A stretch of DNA of 64,000 bases from Garcia nutans. Lineage: Eukaryota; Streptophyta; Magnoliopsida; Malpighiales; Euphorbiaceae. The position numbers were made by a program, and so were the translations under genes. The notes beneath the pieces are model-generated. The model was not told where the DNA came from, ran no database searches, and saw only the letters and a program-made list of their open reading frames with translations. The DNA lies in contig CANTUV010000033.1 of NCBI GenBank assembly GCA_947685225.1, positions 53,793,001-53,857,000 on the forward strand. The letters run 5' to 3'. Below are positions 54,001 to 64,000 of this stretch, piece by piece; position 1 is the first letter of the stretch, and each line of letters starts with the position of its first letter.

Positions 54001-57000
54001 TGAACTACTTATGTGACAGATAACAGGACAACCAAGCGTATTGTATTATGCTGCATCAATCTTACAGGTACCCATTTACTTTAAAATAGGTTCCTAGATG
54101 TTTATCAATATAATATCATCTGTTGCAAGTCTTGATAGAAGAAGTGCACTTTCAAGTTTCATCCTAACGATTATGATCCGGCAGAGTGCGGGGTTTTCTG
54201 CTGCATCTGATGCAACTCGGGTTTCAATTCTACTTGGTTTATTGAAGGTAGATCCATTTTGTTTAAATTAGTAAAAATTCTCAATGAATACACCTATATC
54301 TGAAAATGTTGATAAGAGTTAATTCTTTCTTTTCTTAATTTGGCATACATTACAATTCACATACCTTGTTTGCTTATTATTGTTGTTATTTTTTCTTCAT
54401 TGTTATGACAACACACAATTCTTTTTAATCATATGTACTTTAAGGCCTTCTTTGGGAGTTCTTTTACATGAGAAAGGAAAAGACAATATTTAATCCATGG
54501 GATAGGAAAAAAAAAGAAAAGATTAATAAGTATTTCTTGTTTGGAAGTCTATGGGATAAGAAGGATGGTAGCTGTTAGAAATAAAATAGTATTGTTAAAA
54601 AATTATTTTTAGTAATAAGCAAGAATCTCTCTTATTCCATTAATATCCTTTCTTGTCCATACTAATAAACTCCCAAAGAATGGATTTCTTATCCCACCTC
54701 ATTTTCCTTTCCTTTCCTTTTCTTTCTTTTCCCAACTCCTAAATAGGGCCTAAGGAGCTATAAGGTAAGCACAGGGTGATAAGACTTACTGCTCTATCTG
54801 CTATTAATTCACTATGATTGTGTGTCTTATGTGTATTCGTGATCATGTTCATGCACCTTAGCTTGTGCTAATCCTGCATAATACGAGATGAAAACATTTT
54901 CCTGATATACACTATGCCTAGCAAATTTCAATTTTCCTGTCCTGTCTTTTCCTTTCACTTCTATCATAAGTTATGTACACCTCTTTTCTTTTGAATAGAT
55001 GGCATTCAATTTTTTTTTTTCAATTTGCTGATTGATCATATTCTTCTTTTCATGTATGCAATACATAACCTGTTCTCTATTCAAAAGGCATTAAACGGCT
55101 CTTCTTTTAGGAATTTCTAATTTGGACTCTTGCATTTGTAGTTGATTATGACTGGAACAGCTGTTCTTTTTGTTGATAGACTTGGAAGGAGACCTTTACT
55201 TCTTGGTGGCGTTTCTGGGATGGTAACTCTTCTTTCCATCTTTTTTTCTGTCTATTTACACTTGCATAATGCCTATTCCATTGTTCTTAGCCTGCATCAA
55301 GTCAAAAGTTGTCTGTTTACTAGAACTAGGAAACAATTCTGTTCAGATTGAATCATACTTTACTTGACTTTTGTTCTATTTTACTGAATGAAAAAAATTA
55401 GAGGCATCCAATTTTATATAGTATGAAGTGAAGTAATTGCGAGAAAGTCTTAATCTTTCACAACAATGCTGAGAAATATCTTCATTTTCTGAACAGGTTA
55501 TCTCTTTAGCCCTTCTGGGATCTTATTACCTTTTCCTGGACAATGCTCCATTTGTGGCTGTAGCTGCACTGCTATTGTATGTTGGATGTTATCAGGTAAT
55601 CAAGATTTTCTTGTCACTTCTCAACTAAGTTCTCATCCCAGAATTCTGTTTTTCAGTGTGGCTACTGTTGTGGAAGATATCATCCGCATATGTGCTCAGT
55701 CAAATTAGTATTAGAATTTGAGTTTACTTCTATGTGCATGACACTGTTTTTTAAATAGTACATCTATAACAATTGAAATTCTCGGAATGTGACGGGCTAT
55801 ATGCATGATTCTGTTTTTGGATAATAAAATTCTTAGAATGGGAAGAGCTGTCTGAAACAATCATACAGAACATCTGATGAGCCACCTTTTTCAAGCTGGT
55901 CCTGGAAACTTATTCACAAATCATTATCACTAGTAAGCTTGTAGCTCATGAATATCTACCTTTCCTAATCAAAATTCAAATTGAACACTTTTTGAAGTTT
56001 CTGGATAATCAATTCTACAAGAAAACAGACCGGAGATACTACCATTATATTCATCTCATTTTAACTCTTTAATATTAGATTCGTATATGTTTATGAACTT
56101 TCCATTTCAACAGTTGAGGAACGTATTAGTCTTGTTCAAATGTATTGTCTGATTCATTGACACATGAACCTGAAATAACAAAACCACAATACTACAGAGG
56201 TAGTAGATATTCATTGGATTTTTTCACATATCACAAATGCCATTTGTAATGCAGATAGCCTTTGATCATAGGAGTGAGTAAGATAAAGGAAAGACATTTA
56301 TTTCCGGTCTCTTTGTTGTGCATTTTCATGTAGTTAAGTCTTTTCATTCAGTGAAAGCATTAACATCCACATATATATGGGGAAAGTCCTCTCTTTTGTA
56401 TTTCCTAGAACATAATGAACTATGACAAGAAGTCCTTTTTCGTTTTTTTTAAGATTTTCTTTAGTGGGGAGAATGACTTCTTGTGGCTGCAAAAGAATGG
56501 GGAGAATTTATCAAAGTTTGACAATTCATTGCATGTTCTATTCTGTAATTCGTGTTTGAGAAATTATTTAATGATTTCTGACAAATGCTTAATTTTTACA
56601 ATTTCTCTGTTCTCATTGGTTACAGATTTTGTTTCAAATGTACCATCTAATTCTGCAATCTGTGCTGATATGACTAACAAAATCAATTTTGCAGTTATCC
56701 TTTGGTCCTATTGGTTGGTTGATGATTTCAGAGGTATTTCCCCTTCGTTTAAGAGGCAGAGGACTTAGCATAGCAGTGCTTGTGAATTTTGGTGCAAATG
56801 CGCTTGTCACATTTGCATTTTCCCCTTTGAAGGTACTTAACTTTGACAGCCTATTTATTTACCGGGAGATGTTTATCTTAATTTTCTGCTTTTATCATAT
56901 CTCACTTCAATAAGGCAGTAATGAAATAATGGACAGCGAACTACCATACTCCCTCTCTCCCATTATTTTAGTCTTGGATATCCCAAATTGCTTATCCACT

Positions 57001-57993
57001 TTCATTAAATGGTAAATGTTGATATATGAATTCTTAAAATCACTCTCTTTTGCTTAATTAAAAAATTCTGCCACTTCCCAAATTAATAATGAGATGTGAT
57101 TTTCAATGGAAGGATAATGTTGGAAGTACATACTAAAGTTAGAAAAAAAAAAGGTAAATTGTGTAACTTTAAATAGTTTGAATTACAGTAAGGACTAATA
57201 TTTTTCATGCTTGTTCTGGAAACATCATAACACGGCATTCATTTTTGTCAGCTCTGGTTTGGTCTGGTTATGGCATTGCTATTAAGAATGCTATTGTTAT
57301 AAAGTATCTAAACAATTTATCCAACTTGACCTGTGATTCTGTTTTCCCCTATTCTGCGATCATGCCATGTCTTGTAAATTATACGAATTAGTTAATGACA
57401 GAGAAATGACTGATTGGTGTTTTGCACTTTAGTTGAATTAGCGAGCACAGAACACTGCAAAATTGAGTTGATGATAAACAAATATTTGTTAACTTAGGGG
57501 CCTATTTGAAGACTTGGGTCGACTTCAGTTTTCTAAAATTTTATGGATAGATTTGTTTTTACTGTCTCCTGAACCTTGAGCTTTTGCATCCCACTTATGG
57601 TTTGATGTTTAGGGTGCAGGGTTCATGTATGGGTTCCACTGCCTGCTCTCCTGAATCTTATCTGTTTTAGGGGTTCTTGATCTTTGAATTTTCCTCTTTT
57701 TTTTTTCTCTTTTTTGTCAAGAAACCTCAAAGTCATGTAGTTAAGCATTTGAGGCAGTTTCTTTCTATTCCTCTTATTTTTGCGATTAAAGTGCATGTTC
57801 TTTATGAAATTTCTGAGAGATATTTGAAGTAGTAATATGATTCTTTTACTTTTGACTGTAGGCATTGTTGGGAGCTGGACTATTATTTTATGGATTTGGA
57901 GTAATAGCTGTGCTCTCTCTCATTTTTATATTCTTCGTTGTGCCGGAGACAAAGGGACTCACTCTTGAGGAAATTGAGGCCAAATGCTTGTAG
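51041..57993 (+). CDS. VGT: Vacuolar glucose transporter / D-xylose-proton symporter-like sugar transporter (14 exons)
   Basis: Exons 51041-51085, 51437-51537, 52153-52231, 52595-52654, 52837-52903, 52993-53117, 53376-53477, 53564-53932, 54020-54067, 54185-54247, 55142-55222, 55497-55595, 56695-56832 and 57862-57993 join to 502 residues. It is a major-facilitator monosaccharide transporter with 12 membrane spans expected. Signatures: GGLLYGYDIGSTS in span 1, DFLGRRRE in loop 2-3, AETAPSQIRGRL, LPSSPRWLL before the central loop, QQITGQPSVLYYA in span 7, DRLGRRPLLLGG, PIGWLMISEVFPLRLRGRG and the final VPETKGLTLEEIE. Closest recalled relatives are Arabidopsis VGT1 (At3g03090) and At5g17010, tonoplast glucose/xylose importers; substrate is inferred. 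Introns 10 and 13 carry MITE insertions. Confidence 0.95.
54444..54750. mobile_element. Tourist-like (PIF/Harbinger) MITE in transporter intron 10
   Basis: The left end GGCCTTCTTTGGGAGTT and the right end, on the other strand GGCCCTATTTAGGAGTT, form a 17-bp imperfect terminal repeat (3 mismatches). Both ends are flanked by TAA (54441-54443 and 54751-54753), the target duplication typical of PIF/Harbinger elements. The 307-bp interior includes purine-rich/pyrimidine-rich mirrored stretches and no gene. Confidence 0.75.
56949..57200. mobile_element. Partial Stowaway-like (Tc1/mariner) MITE in transporter intron 13
   Basis: CTCCCTCTCTCCCATTATTT right after a TA dinucleotide matches the usual Stowaway left end (CTCCCTCYGTCCC). 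Downstream text such as TTTCATTAAATGGTAAATG and CCACTTCCCAAATTAATAATG is typical of the dicot copies I recall. The expected mirrored right end is missing; only GGACTAATA remains near 57192-57200, so the element is truncated. Confidence 0.5.
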
Positions 57994-58934
57994 ACAAGAC
58001 AACGTTTACAGAAGAGTTGAGCTTCTGTTGCGACTGTAGGAACATCCTTATAAATTACTGATGAGAGGCATAAAGAAGGCATACTGATTTTTATGTAGGT
58101 GGTGTCGTTAATAAGCTTTTGATATTTCTTTATTACCACCAAGAACTGCAGCACTGATATTCTCATCAATGGAACATGTATATATATATATATATGTACT
58201 ATTATATATATGTCGTTAATTTTTTTTATCCTAAAATATATATAATAAAATGCTTTTTGTACTTTCATGGATATCCCTCCACCCTCCTGTCTTTTGCAGC
58301 TTTGCAGACACCATCAAGTTGCTGAAGTTCTCATCTCTCAAATTTCTGTACAAGTTTACTGGGGAAATTGTATGTATGCTCTGAAGGGAGTAGAGTTGAT
58401 GAACATTTACCAGAAGGATGTACAAGGGGCAAAAATTATAAGCCTCCATGGCTGAGGTGATTAAGGAGACCACTTAGCAGGGCAATACTTGCAACATCGC
58501 TTGAAAAACATTTGATGCATTGGAAGAAACTTTTAACATGATTAATTAGTATTATTGGATCCAAATTGGAAAAGAAAAAGTGCATGATTTTTAATAAAAT
58601 ATATTATTGTTTTATCGTAAATAATTTCATATGCACGTTCTTACATGTATACAGGTGAGATTTATCAGAGGATGAGCATTCCATATTGATTATTATTGTG
58701 GTGATTTGAATCTTTCTTCCATAATAATTGGAAAAAAAAATCATCGGGCGAGAAGTTAAAAAAAAAAGCTAAGGTTTAATAAAATTATTAAAGAACTTAC
58801 CATATGTACATTTTCTCTCTCACCAAATTTTATAGAATTTTTCATATTTTTATCTGAGCTGTTTTGATTATTTCATAAAAATATGTAAACTCGTAATAAA
58901 ATACATAAATTATCATGTTTATAATATACTTATT

Positions 58935-59090
58935 ATAAATTTATAATATATGAGTATACTAAATTTATAATATATGAGTATAATAAATTTGTAAAGATAA
59001 ATTTAAAAATATTTTAAAAAATTATAAATTTATAATATATGAGTATAATATATTTGTAACGATAAATTTAAAAATATTTTAAAAAATTAT
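58935..59090. repeat. AT-rich tandem repeat, 65-bp unit
   Basis: GTAAAGATAAATTTAAAAAT at 58991 recurs as GTAACGATAAATTTAAAAAT at 59056. The preceding TTATAATATATGAGTATA block appears three times. About 2.3 units. Confidence 0.75.
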
Positions 59091-59128
59091 TTATATATTT
59101 TTTTATATTTTTGAGTTCCCTCCATGCT

Positions 59129-59150
59129 TGGGCCCACAACTCAAGCCCAA
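59129..59150 (+). promoter_or_regulatory. Two site II elements (TGGGCC, and AGCCCA on the other strand)
   Basis: TGGGCCCA at 59129-59136 and AAGCCCAA at 59143-59150 both contain the TGGGCY core, about 75-95 bp upstream of the 59224 start codon. Paired site II elements are known in promoters of plant ribosomal-protein, mitochondrial and cell-proliferation genes. Confidence 0.5.
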
Positions 59151-59223
59151 AATTGTAAATTGAAGATGAAGAATGCGTATTAAGCTTGCGAGAAGTAGGT
59201 TTTAGATATCTCAGAGAGAGAGA

Positions 59224-61216
59224 ATGGCGAAGTTCAATGTGGTGCAGAAAAGGAGAAGAGCACAGGTAGCAGAGAGAAAGAGAGCAATAAACGGAGACCC
59301 ACTTACAGGGAAGCTCAAGAATAAGCCTCAACCCCTCTCTGTCTCTGGCAAGCGCAAGCGCAAGCTCCTCAAGAAATGGCGCAGAGTACGTTTCTCTATC
59401 TTTTAGTATCAAATGTTTACATATATATATATATATATATATCTACATATCTCGTCTTTTTTACTAGCAATGAAATGGTTTGGTCAATTACTTGCAGGAA
59501 CAGAAGGAGAATATAGAGAAGGGTCTTGTCACCATGGAAGATGTGGAGATGGCTGCTGCTGAAGGTTTTTCTATTCGTTTTTTTCACTTTTTCAATCCTT
59601 AATGAATTCGTAATTTCTATAACTGATAGAATGTAGATACATATTTGAATTTTTTTCAGTCCATGAAAAATGGTGAGCTGGAGTTTGTTATTATTATTGA
59701 TATCTCAGCTAAACTAAAACGAGATAAGGTAGTTAAGAGTTCAAAGATTAATTAGAGAGGTTTCATTTGGTACATATTCTCAATATAGTGATGGATTAGG
59801 TTGCTTTATATTGATATGTGATATATGGAAATCTAGCATAATCAAGATACAGCTCCTATCAATTTTAGCTTTAATTTTCTTTATTTTCTGATCTTTATTT
59901 TTTTTTAAAGTACGTTCTCTGGCAACAAGTAGGAAATCAATAAACTATCTTATAGACATTGTAATAATGTATTTGCAATGTCCCTCTTAATTAAAATTGG
60001 CTTTATCAATAACACCAAAATGCTTATCTGTTGTTTTAGTTAAGTGAAAGCATTCTTTTGGTTACCAGTTACCACCAAGAGCCTAGCTTGGTGGTAAGGA
60101 CAACGCTCCTTGGGGAGAGGTACCCACCAAAAATAAGTCTGTTATCTCACAAAATATTTACTCCCTCCCCTCTAACCCTAATCACTAACAACTGTGGCCT
60201 TCTGTAGGAGCAATCTAGCCACACGATACCCTTTCCAAGAAAAGGCATTTCGTAGTTATCTTTTTGGTATAGTTAGGGTTCTATTTGCTATTTAGTCCGT
60301 GGGGCATCTTCTTGTTATTTTATCCCTGTAATGGGTAGCTGCCCTTAAAATGGTAGGACTTTTTTGCTGGCATAGGAACATCCCGGGCAGTTTCCACAAT
60401 GCAAAATCTATTTGAATGCACTGTAGGATAATAGGATTAAAAGTTATCTTTTTTTAAAATTTCTTATTGACTTCTCATTTAAATGCCCTTTTGACTTGTT
60501 TTACTATTTTAAATTGGATAGCTTTTTATAGCTTTTTGAATTTTAGGCTGTTATAGGAAGTTGGAGTGTAGACATTATTGTGCTTTTGACAGAATCAGAA
60601 TGGTGTAATTTCATTGTCATCATATTATAAATCTATTTATGAGGATGGTGGAAAATGAAATGCTTTTGGGCAGGGGTTGGTTCAAACTATTACCATTTAA
60701 AAATGAACAAGAAAATACTCTCCTTGCAGTTAGGGAATACTCATCTCATGGGGTAAAATATCAGGATTTCTTTTCAATTTTGCTAGTAGTTTCTTGCTTG
60801 GGTTGGAGTGTTACCAATGCGTTGGTGACAAGTTTTTTGGACTGGGAATAGGTTTGTGTACAAGGAATCAAGGTTCTGAAAGTACAAACTAATCACCACA
60901 ATTTAATGGTGTGTGGTTGCTTCGACATGCAGTGCTAGCATCTTAACAAAAATAACTGATGCAAATGAATTTCATAGGTGAAGGTACATCCAAGGATGCC
61001 AACAAGACGCCAGTAAAATTTCATGTGAAGAAGGGTCTGAAGCTGAAGCAGTTGAAGCGCAGTGGTAAATTTTCTATTTGTATCATATTGCGTCCTTGTG
61101 TACTTCCAATTCTAAATTATGTCTCTTACACTTTTTTTCCCCTCCAAATCACAGGTAAGAAGAAGGGGAAATCGAAGCCAGCTATTGAAGCATCAGTGGA
61201 TGCAATGGTAGAATGA
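59224..61216 (+). CDS. Small lysine/arginine-rich plant protein of unknown function (4 exons)
   Basis: Exons 59224-59385, 59498-59564, 60978-61064 and 61155-61216 join in frame to 125 residues. I do not recognise a named family. The protein is strongly basic with clusters KRRRAQVAERKR near the N-terminus, GKRKRKLLKKWRREQ at about residues 42-57, and KKGLKLKQLKRSGKKKGKSK near the C-terminus. A short acidic stretch, MEDVEMAAAEGE, lies in the middle, and the end is EASVDAMVE. No signal peptide or membrane segment is seen. The charge pattern suits a nuclear or nucleolar protein, and paired site II elements upstream would fit ribosome biogenesis; both are inference. The exon structure with conserved splice sites argues it is a real gene. 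I recall similar uncharacterised proteins in other eudicots. Confidence 0.85.
60070..60240 (+). repeat. Possible SINE remnant in intron 2 of the small basic protein gene
   Basis: TAGCTTGGTGGTAAGG at about 60087 resembles a tRNA-like pol III A box. The surrounding 170 bp are less AT-rich than the rest of the intron. A clear B box and tail were not found, so this is tentative. Confidence 0.3.
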
Positions 61217-61546
61217 TTAGGATAAGACATGCTACGATATGGTAACCTTGTAAAATTACTGGGAGGACGCAATTGTAGAGATCATTTTGCCTTAAGATAT
61301 GGGATTGTATTCCCGAATTCATTTCATTTGTAACAGTTTACCCATTATTTTCGTTTCTTATTTCTTGTTATGAACATTTGCTCGAAAATGCAAAGAAAAA
61401 GAGCAAGGGTACGAAGGTGTTGACAGATGAAGAGTTTGAAAGGTTTAATGGCATTTCTAGTTTTTGAACTGTTTTGATTAAAAATGATATGATGATCATC
61501 GCTTTTTATTATCAGAATGAGTCTGACTTTTTTTCGTTTACCAAAC

Positions 61547-61583
<37 letters not shown>

Positions 61584-62600
61584 TGGGAACCAAAAAGAAA
61601 TAAATATGAAGTCATTATCTTACATGCATAATGTTTCGTCATCTCCTCTGTACACTGGTACAATTTTCTAAAACGAGTTTGTTTGCTTTATATATTTGTA
61701 GTAATATATTTATTCACTTCTAAGCATCCATGTAATTACGATTCTAATCCAAGAAAATAAAGAAGGAAAAAGTAAAGGAGCAAAAGATTCATTTTCAATG
61801 GCATTTCTGGGAAGCACAAGAGAATTATTTAACAAAAGCAACAGAATAAATGGAAAAATGGCTTCACCTTTATTAATATGCGATGTGAATGCAACAGAAC
61901 CATAGAACTTGCATTTGAAAGAATAAAAATGATATTTCTCCAATATATATAAATATTATAATGTTCTCACATGAAGCATATCATTAAATTAATACAAAAA
62001 ATATTCAGATAAAATTATATTAGTGCATAGGATTTGAATGTGAAATTTCTTGATAGAATTTCTACAAGTTGCACAACTAGCTAGATGCCATAAGTGATAT
62101 TGACATTATTGTAAATGCACAGCTGAGAAAAAAAAAGAGGTAAGTGGGACTGCAAACGAAATTGGAAATAAACAAAATAGTAAAAAACATTGAAATACTG
62201 ATTCTCATTGTCCACGAAATTTCGTAGCGTCACAACATCTACGAAATTATGATTTCATCATCAACTCTTTGTTAGGATGAATATATGGATATATACAACA
62301 ATTTGCAATGGGACTTGATTTAGAGCAAATATATATCCTATATTCTTCTTCCACTTTCACTTATAAAATGAAGGTAAAGATAGAAAAAGGAGAAGAAAAG
62401 AAAAACATTTATTCTTATACGGAAAGAAAGTAATTAAGTAAATATACATTCATTCAAAAAAATAGTAACAAACATTAAAATTACAAAAATACTAAATACA
62501 AAAATCCTAAATTCAGCAGTGAGAAATTTTTTCTATTTGATGGATAAGAAAATAATAAGGCTTGCACAATTGCTGATACAAATGCCACTCAAGATAGTTA
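61217..62600. other. Downstream region of the basic protein gene, no gene recognised
   Basis: Begins with the 3'UTR. 61370-61468 contains an open, coding-like stretch (NAKKKSKGTKVLTDEEFERFN, here noted as KKKSKGTKVL and TDEEFERFN) whose status is unclear. The rest is A/T-rich with a TA microsatellite and nothing I can support as a gene. Confidence 0.5.
61552..61581. repeat. (TA)n microsatellite
   Basis: About 15 uninterrupted TA units in the region downstream of the basic protein gene. Confidence 0.9.
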
Positions 62601-64000
62601 AGAGAGCAAAACAGATTATTTGAAGTTAATTGCAAATAAAGAAAATTTTTTCGATATGAAAAGTCTCATTGGCATGATCACAAAGTCGTGTACAAAAAGC
62701 TTAAAAGAACAACTTCAAATTTATGTACAAAAACATTTTGAATTTGAGATATCCAAATATAAAAAGTTCATATATGAAAACAATGGAGAGCTCAAATATG
62801 TTAACAAAATTGTGCTAGAAGACTTGAATCAAGCTTAAGTGTATTTAGGCTCTTTTGGGTTCTTTTGAGGTGTGGGCCAAGTTGGCCGAATTTTGCTTAT
62901 TTTTAAGATTTAAATCTGTTTGTTTTTGAACCTCTTTCTTTAAAGACATTTTAAATTTCTTTGAAAATAACCACCAACCATTATAATCAGCCATTAAAAT
63001 AGTGTTCCACCATCATTTACTCATATTCTGTTTAGATACATCCATTTAAAGAGAGAAATTTTATTTTTGAATTTGAAGATTTGATCATTCACCATGAGAG
63101 TTATAAATGCTTTTATGGAGTTACAAATGTATTTATGGTGGAGAATTAATCTAGCATTAAGTTGTGCTTTATTTCTGATGTAAATCCCCTATAAAAGGGG
63201 GTTGTTTGCTTTGTGTTTGAGTCATCTAAGGTAATTACGAATTATCATTTTATAAATAAAAAGAGAGTTTGATTTCTTTGAGTTTTTATGCATAAGGTGT
63301 TGATTAAATTGTAATTGAATTATTTATTTGTATTTCAATTTTAATTCCTATTTTTTGTGTTCTTGAGTCATTATTTTATTAGGATTCAAGAAAAACTTAT
63401 GTATAACTTGAGTTCTAATTAGAAAGTGTTCTTGAGTGTAAGAACAAACCACAATCTGATTGTTTAGGTGTAATTGAAAATCTGATTCGTTTGACAAAGA
63501 GTTCTAAGAATCGAATTTGGATCTTGAGGTTCCGCATTAATTGTATTTCCTTCTTTTTTCGTTTAATTTATTTATACACTTTCTCCTAAATAAAGGTAAA
63601 AGTTTATCCTATGCTCTTACGTTGTGCTTTCTCTTTCTTTATCCTCAATCGAAAGTTGTTAATAACCTAAACTTGGAAGTGCAGTAGAGAATTCTCGCTC
63701 CCTAAGGAGATTTGTCCCGAACGGAATAGGAATTTCTCATTTTCTCTACTAATAGGGACGGAGACGGAGATAAAGAGAGAACTCTCTCTGTCTGTCGAAC
63801 AGGAGATGGGGAGAGTACCCCCGCCTCGTAAGGATCCAAATTTTTTATATATATATAATATATTATTTATATTATATTTATATTTATTATATTATATATT
63901 ATACATATTATATTAATCAATATTTATAAAAATAATATTTAATATTTAAACTCTAAAATCAAATAAACTTAAATTCTTTATGTTGTTTATTATAAACTTA
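62601..64000 (+). other. Transposon-like tail: possible LTR fragment and hAT-like GC-richer block
   Basis: 62620-62838 is a 72-codon open frame of unknown identity (KEQLQIYVQKHFEFEISKYK), not assignable to a family. Further on, CCCCTATAAAAGGGGG at 63187-63202 is a strong TATA-type core and is followed by AATAAA at about 63255. This arrangement is common in LTRs, but I found no matching second LTR, primer-binding site or target duplication. At 63690-63830, words such as GGGACGGAGACGGAG and ACCCCCGCCTCG, followed by a long AT run, resemble the ends of hAT-type MITEs like that at 44819; the window stops before the other end. Confidence 0.35.

Larger units (their letters stand above)
57994..59223. 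other. Spacer between the sugar transporter and the small basic protein gene
   Basis: Starts with the transporter 3'UTR, including an AT microsatellite at about 58181-58196. 58700-59100 is A/T-rich and holds a 65-bp tandem repeat (58935-59090). The last 100 bases carry two site II promoter words. No gene supported. Confidence 0.6.

Noticed and set aside
62620..62838. A 72-codon open frame as a host gene
   Set aside because: No recognised family, no clear promoter or splice context, and it neighbours transposon-like sequence. Kept only as a note.
1..64000. CRISPR array, operon, prophage or bacterial-type gene cluster
   Set aside because: The window is a plant nuclear sequence with spliced genes. 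Repeats here are microsatellites, MITEs and a LINE; no regularly spaced direct repeats with unique spacers were seen.

Overview
This window is nuclear DNA from a flowering plant, almost certainly a eudicot. The genes have many short exons with GT-AG introns and AT-rich introns and spacers. I assembled exon structures by eye from the six frames and splice signals, and every protein-coding gene below closes in frame at the length usual for its family. The exact species cannot be read from the sequence; a woody rosid (Malpighiales-like) is only a guess.

Layout, left to right: ARFB1-type ARF GTPase (minus, 516-8007), with a 5'-truncated RTE-clade LINE in its last intron; a decayed UGT78D-type flavonoid 3-O-glucosyltransferase (plus, 9753-11478); exportin-1/CRM1 (minus, 12573-26378, 32 exons); an ERD2/KDEL receptor (plus, 29043-33142); the ERAD ubiquitin ligase HRD1 (minus, 34224-40318); an AT-rich, transposon-littered spacer (41-45.9 kb); complex I subunit NDUFA12 (plus, 45900-48299); a vacuolar glucose / D-xylose-proton symporter-like transporter (plus, 51041-57993); a small lysine/arginine-rich protein of unknown function (plus, 59224-61216); and a terminal transposon-like tail.

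From memory, the order ARFB1 - UGT78D - XPO1 - sugar transporter matches Arabidopsis At5g17060-At5g17010, and ARFB1 - XPO1 - NDUFA12 - sugar transporter matches the duplicate segment At3g03120-At3g03090. The window therefore looks like an ancestral block that retains both sets, except that the UGT78D member has died. The ERD2/HRD1 convergent pair sits inside this block.

I see no operon-like or previously undescribed multi-gene system. The items most worth a second look are: an 89-bp perfect inverted copy of the flanking DNA at the 5' junction of the RTE insertion, folded around its 19-bp target-site duplication; the UGT78D pseudogene at its syntenic position, lacking the HCGWNS core of its sugar-binding box; a mitochondrial 26S rRNA fragment in an exportin-1 intron; and an exact ER-stress element (CCAAT-N10-CACG) just upstream of the inferred HRD1 first exon.
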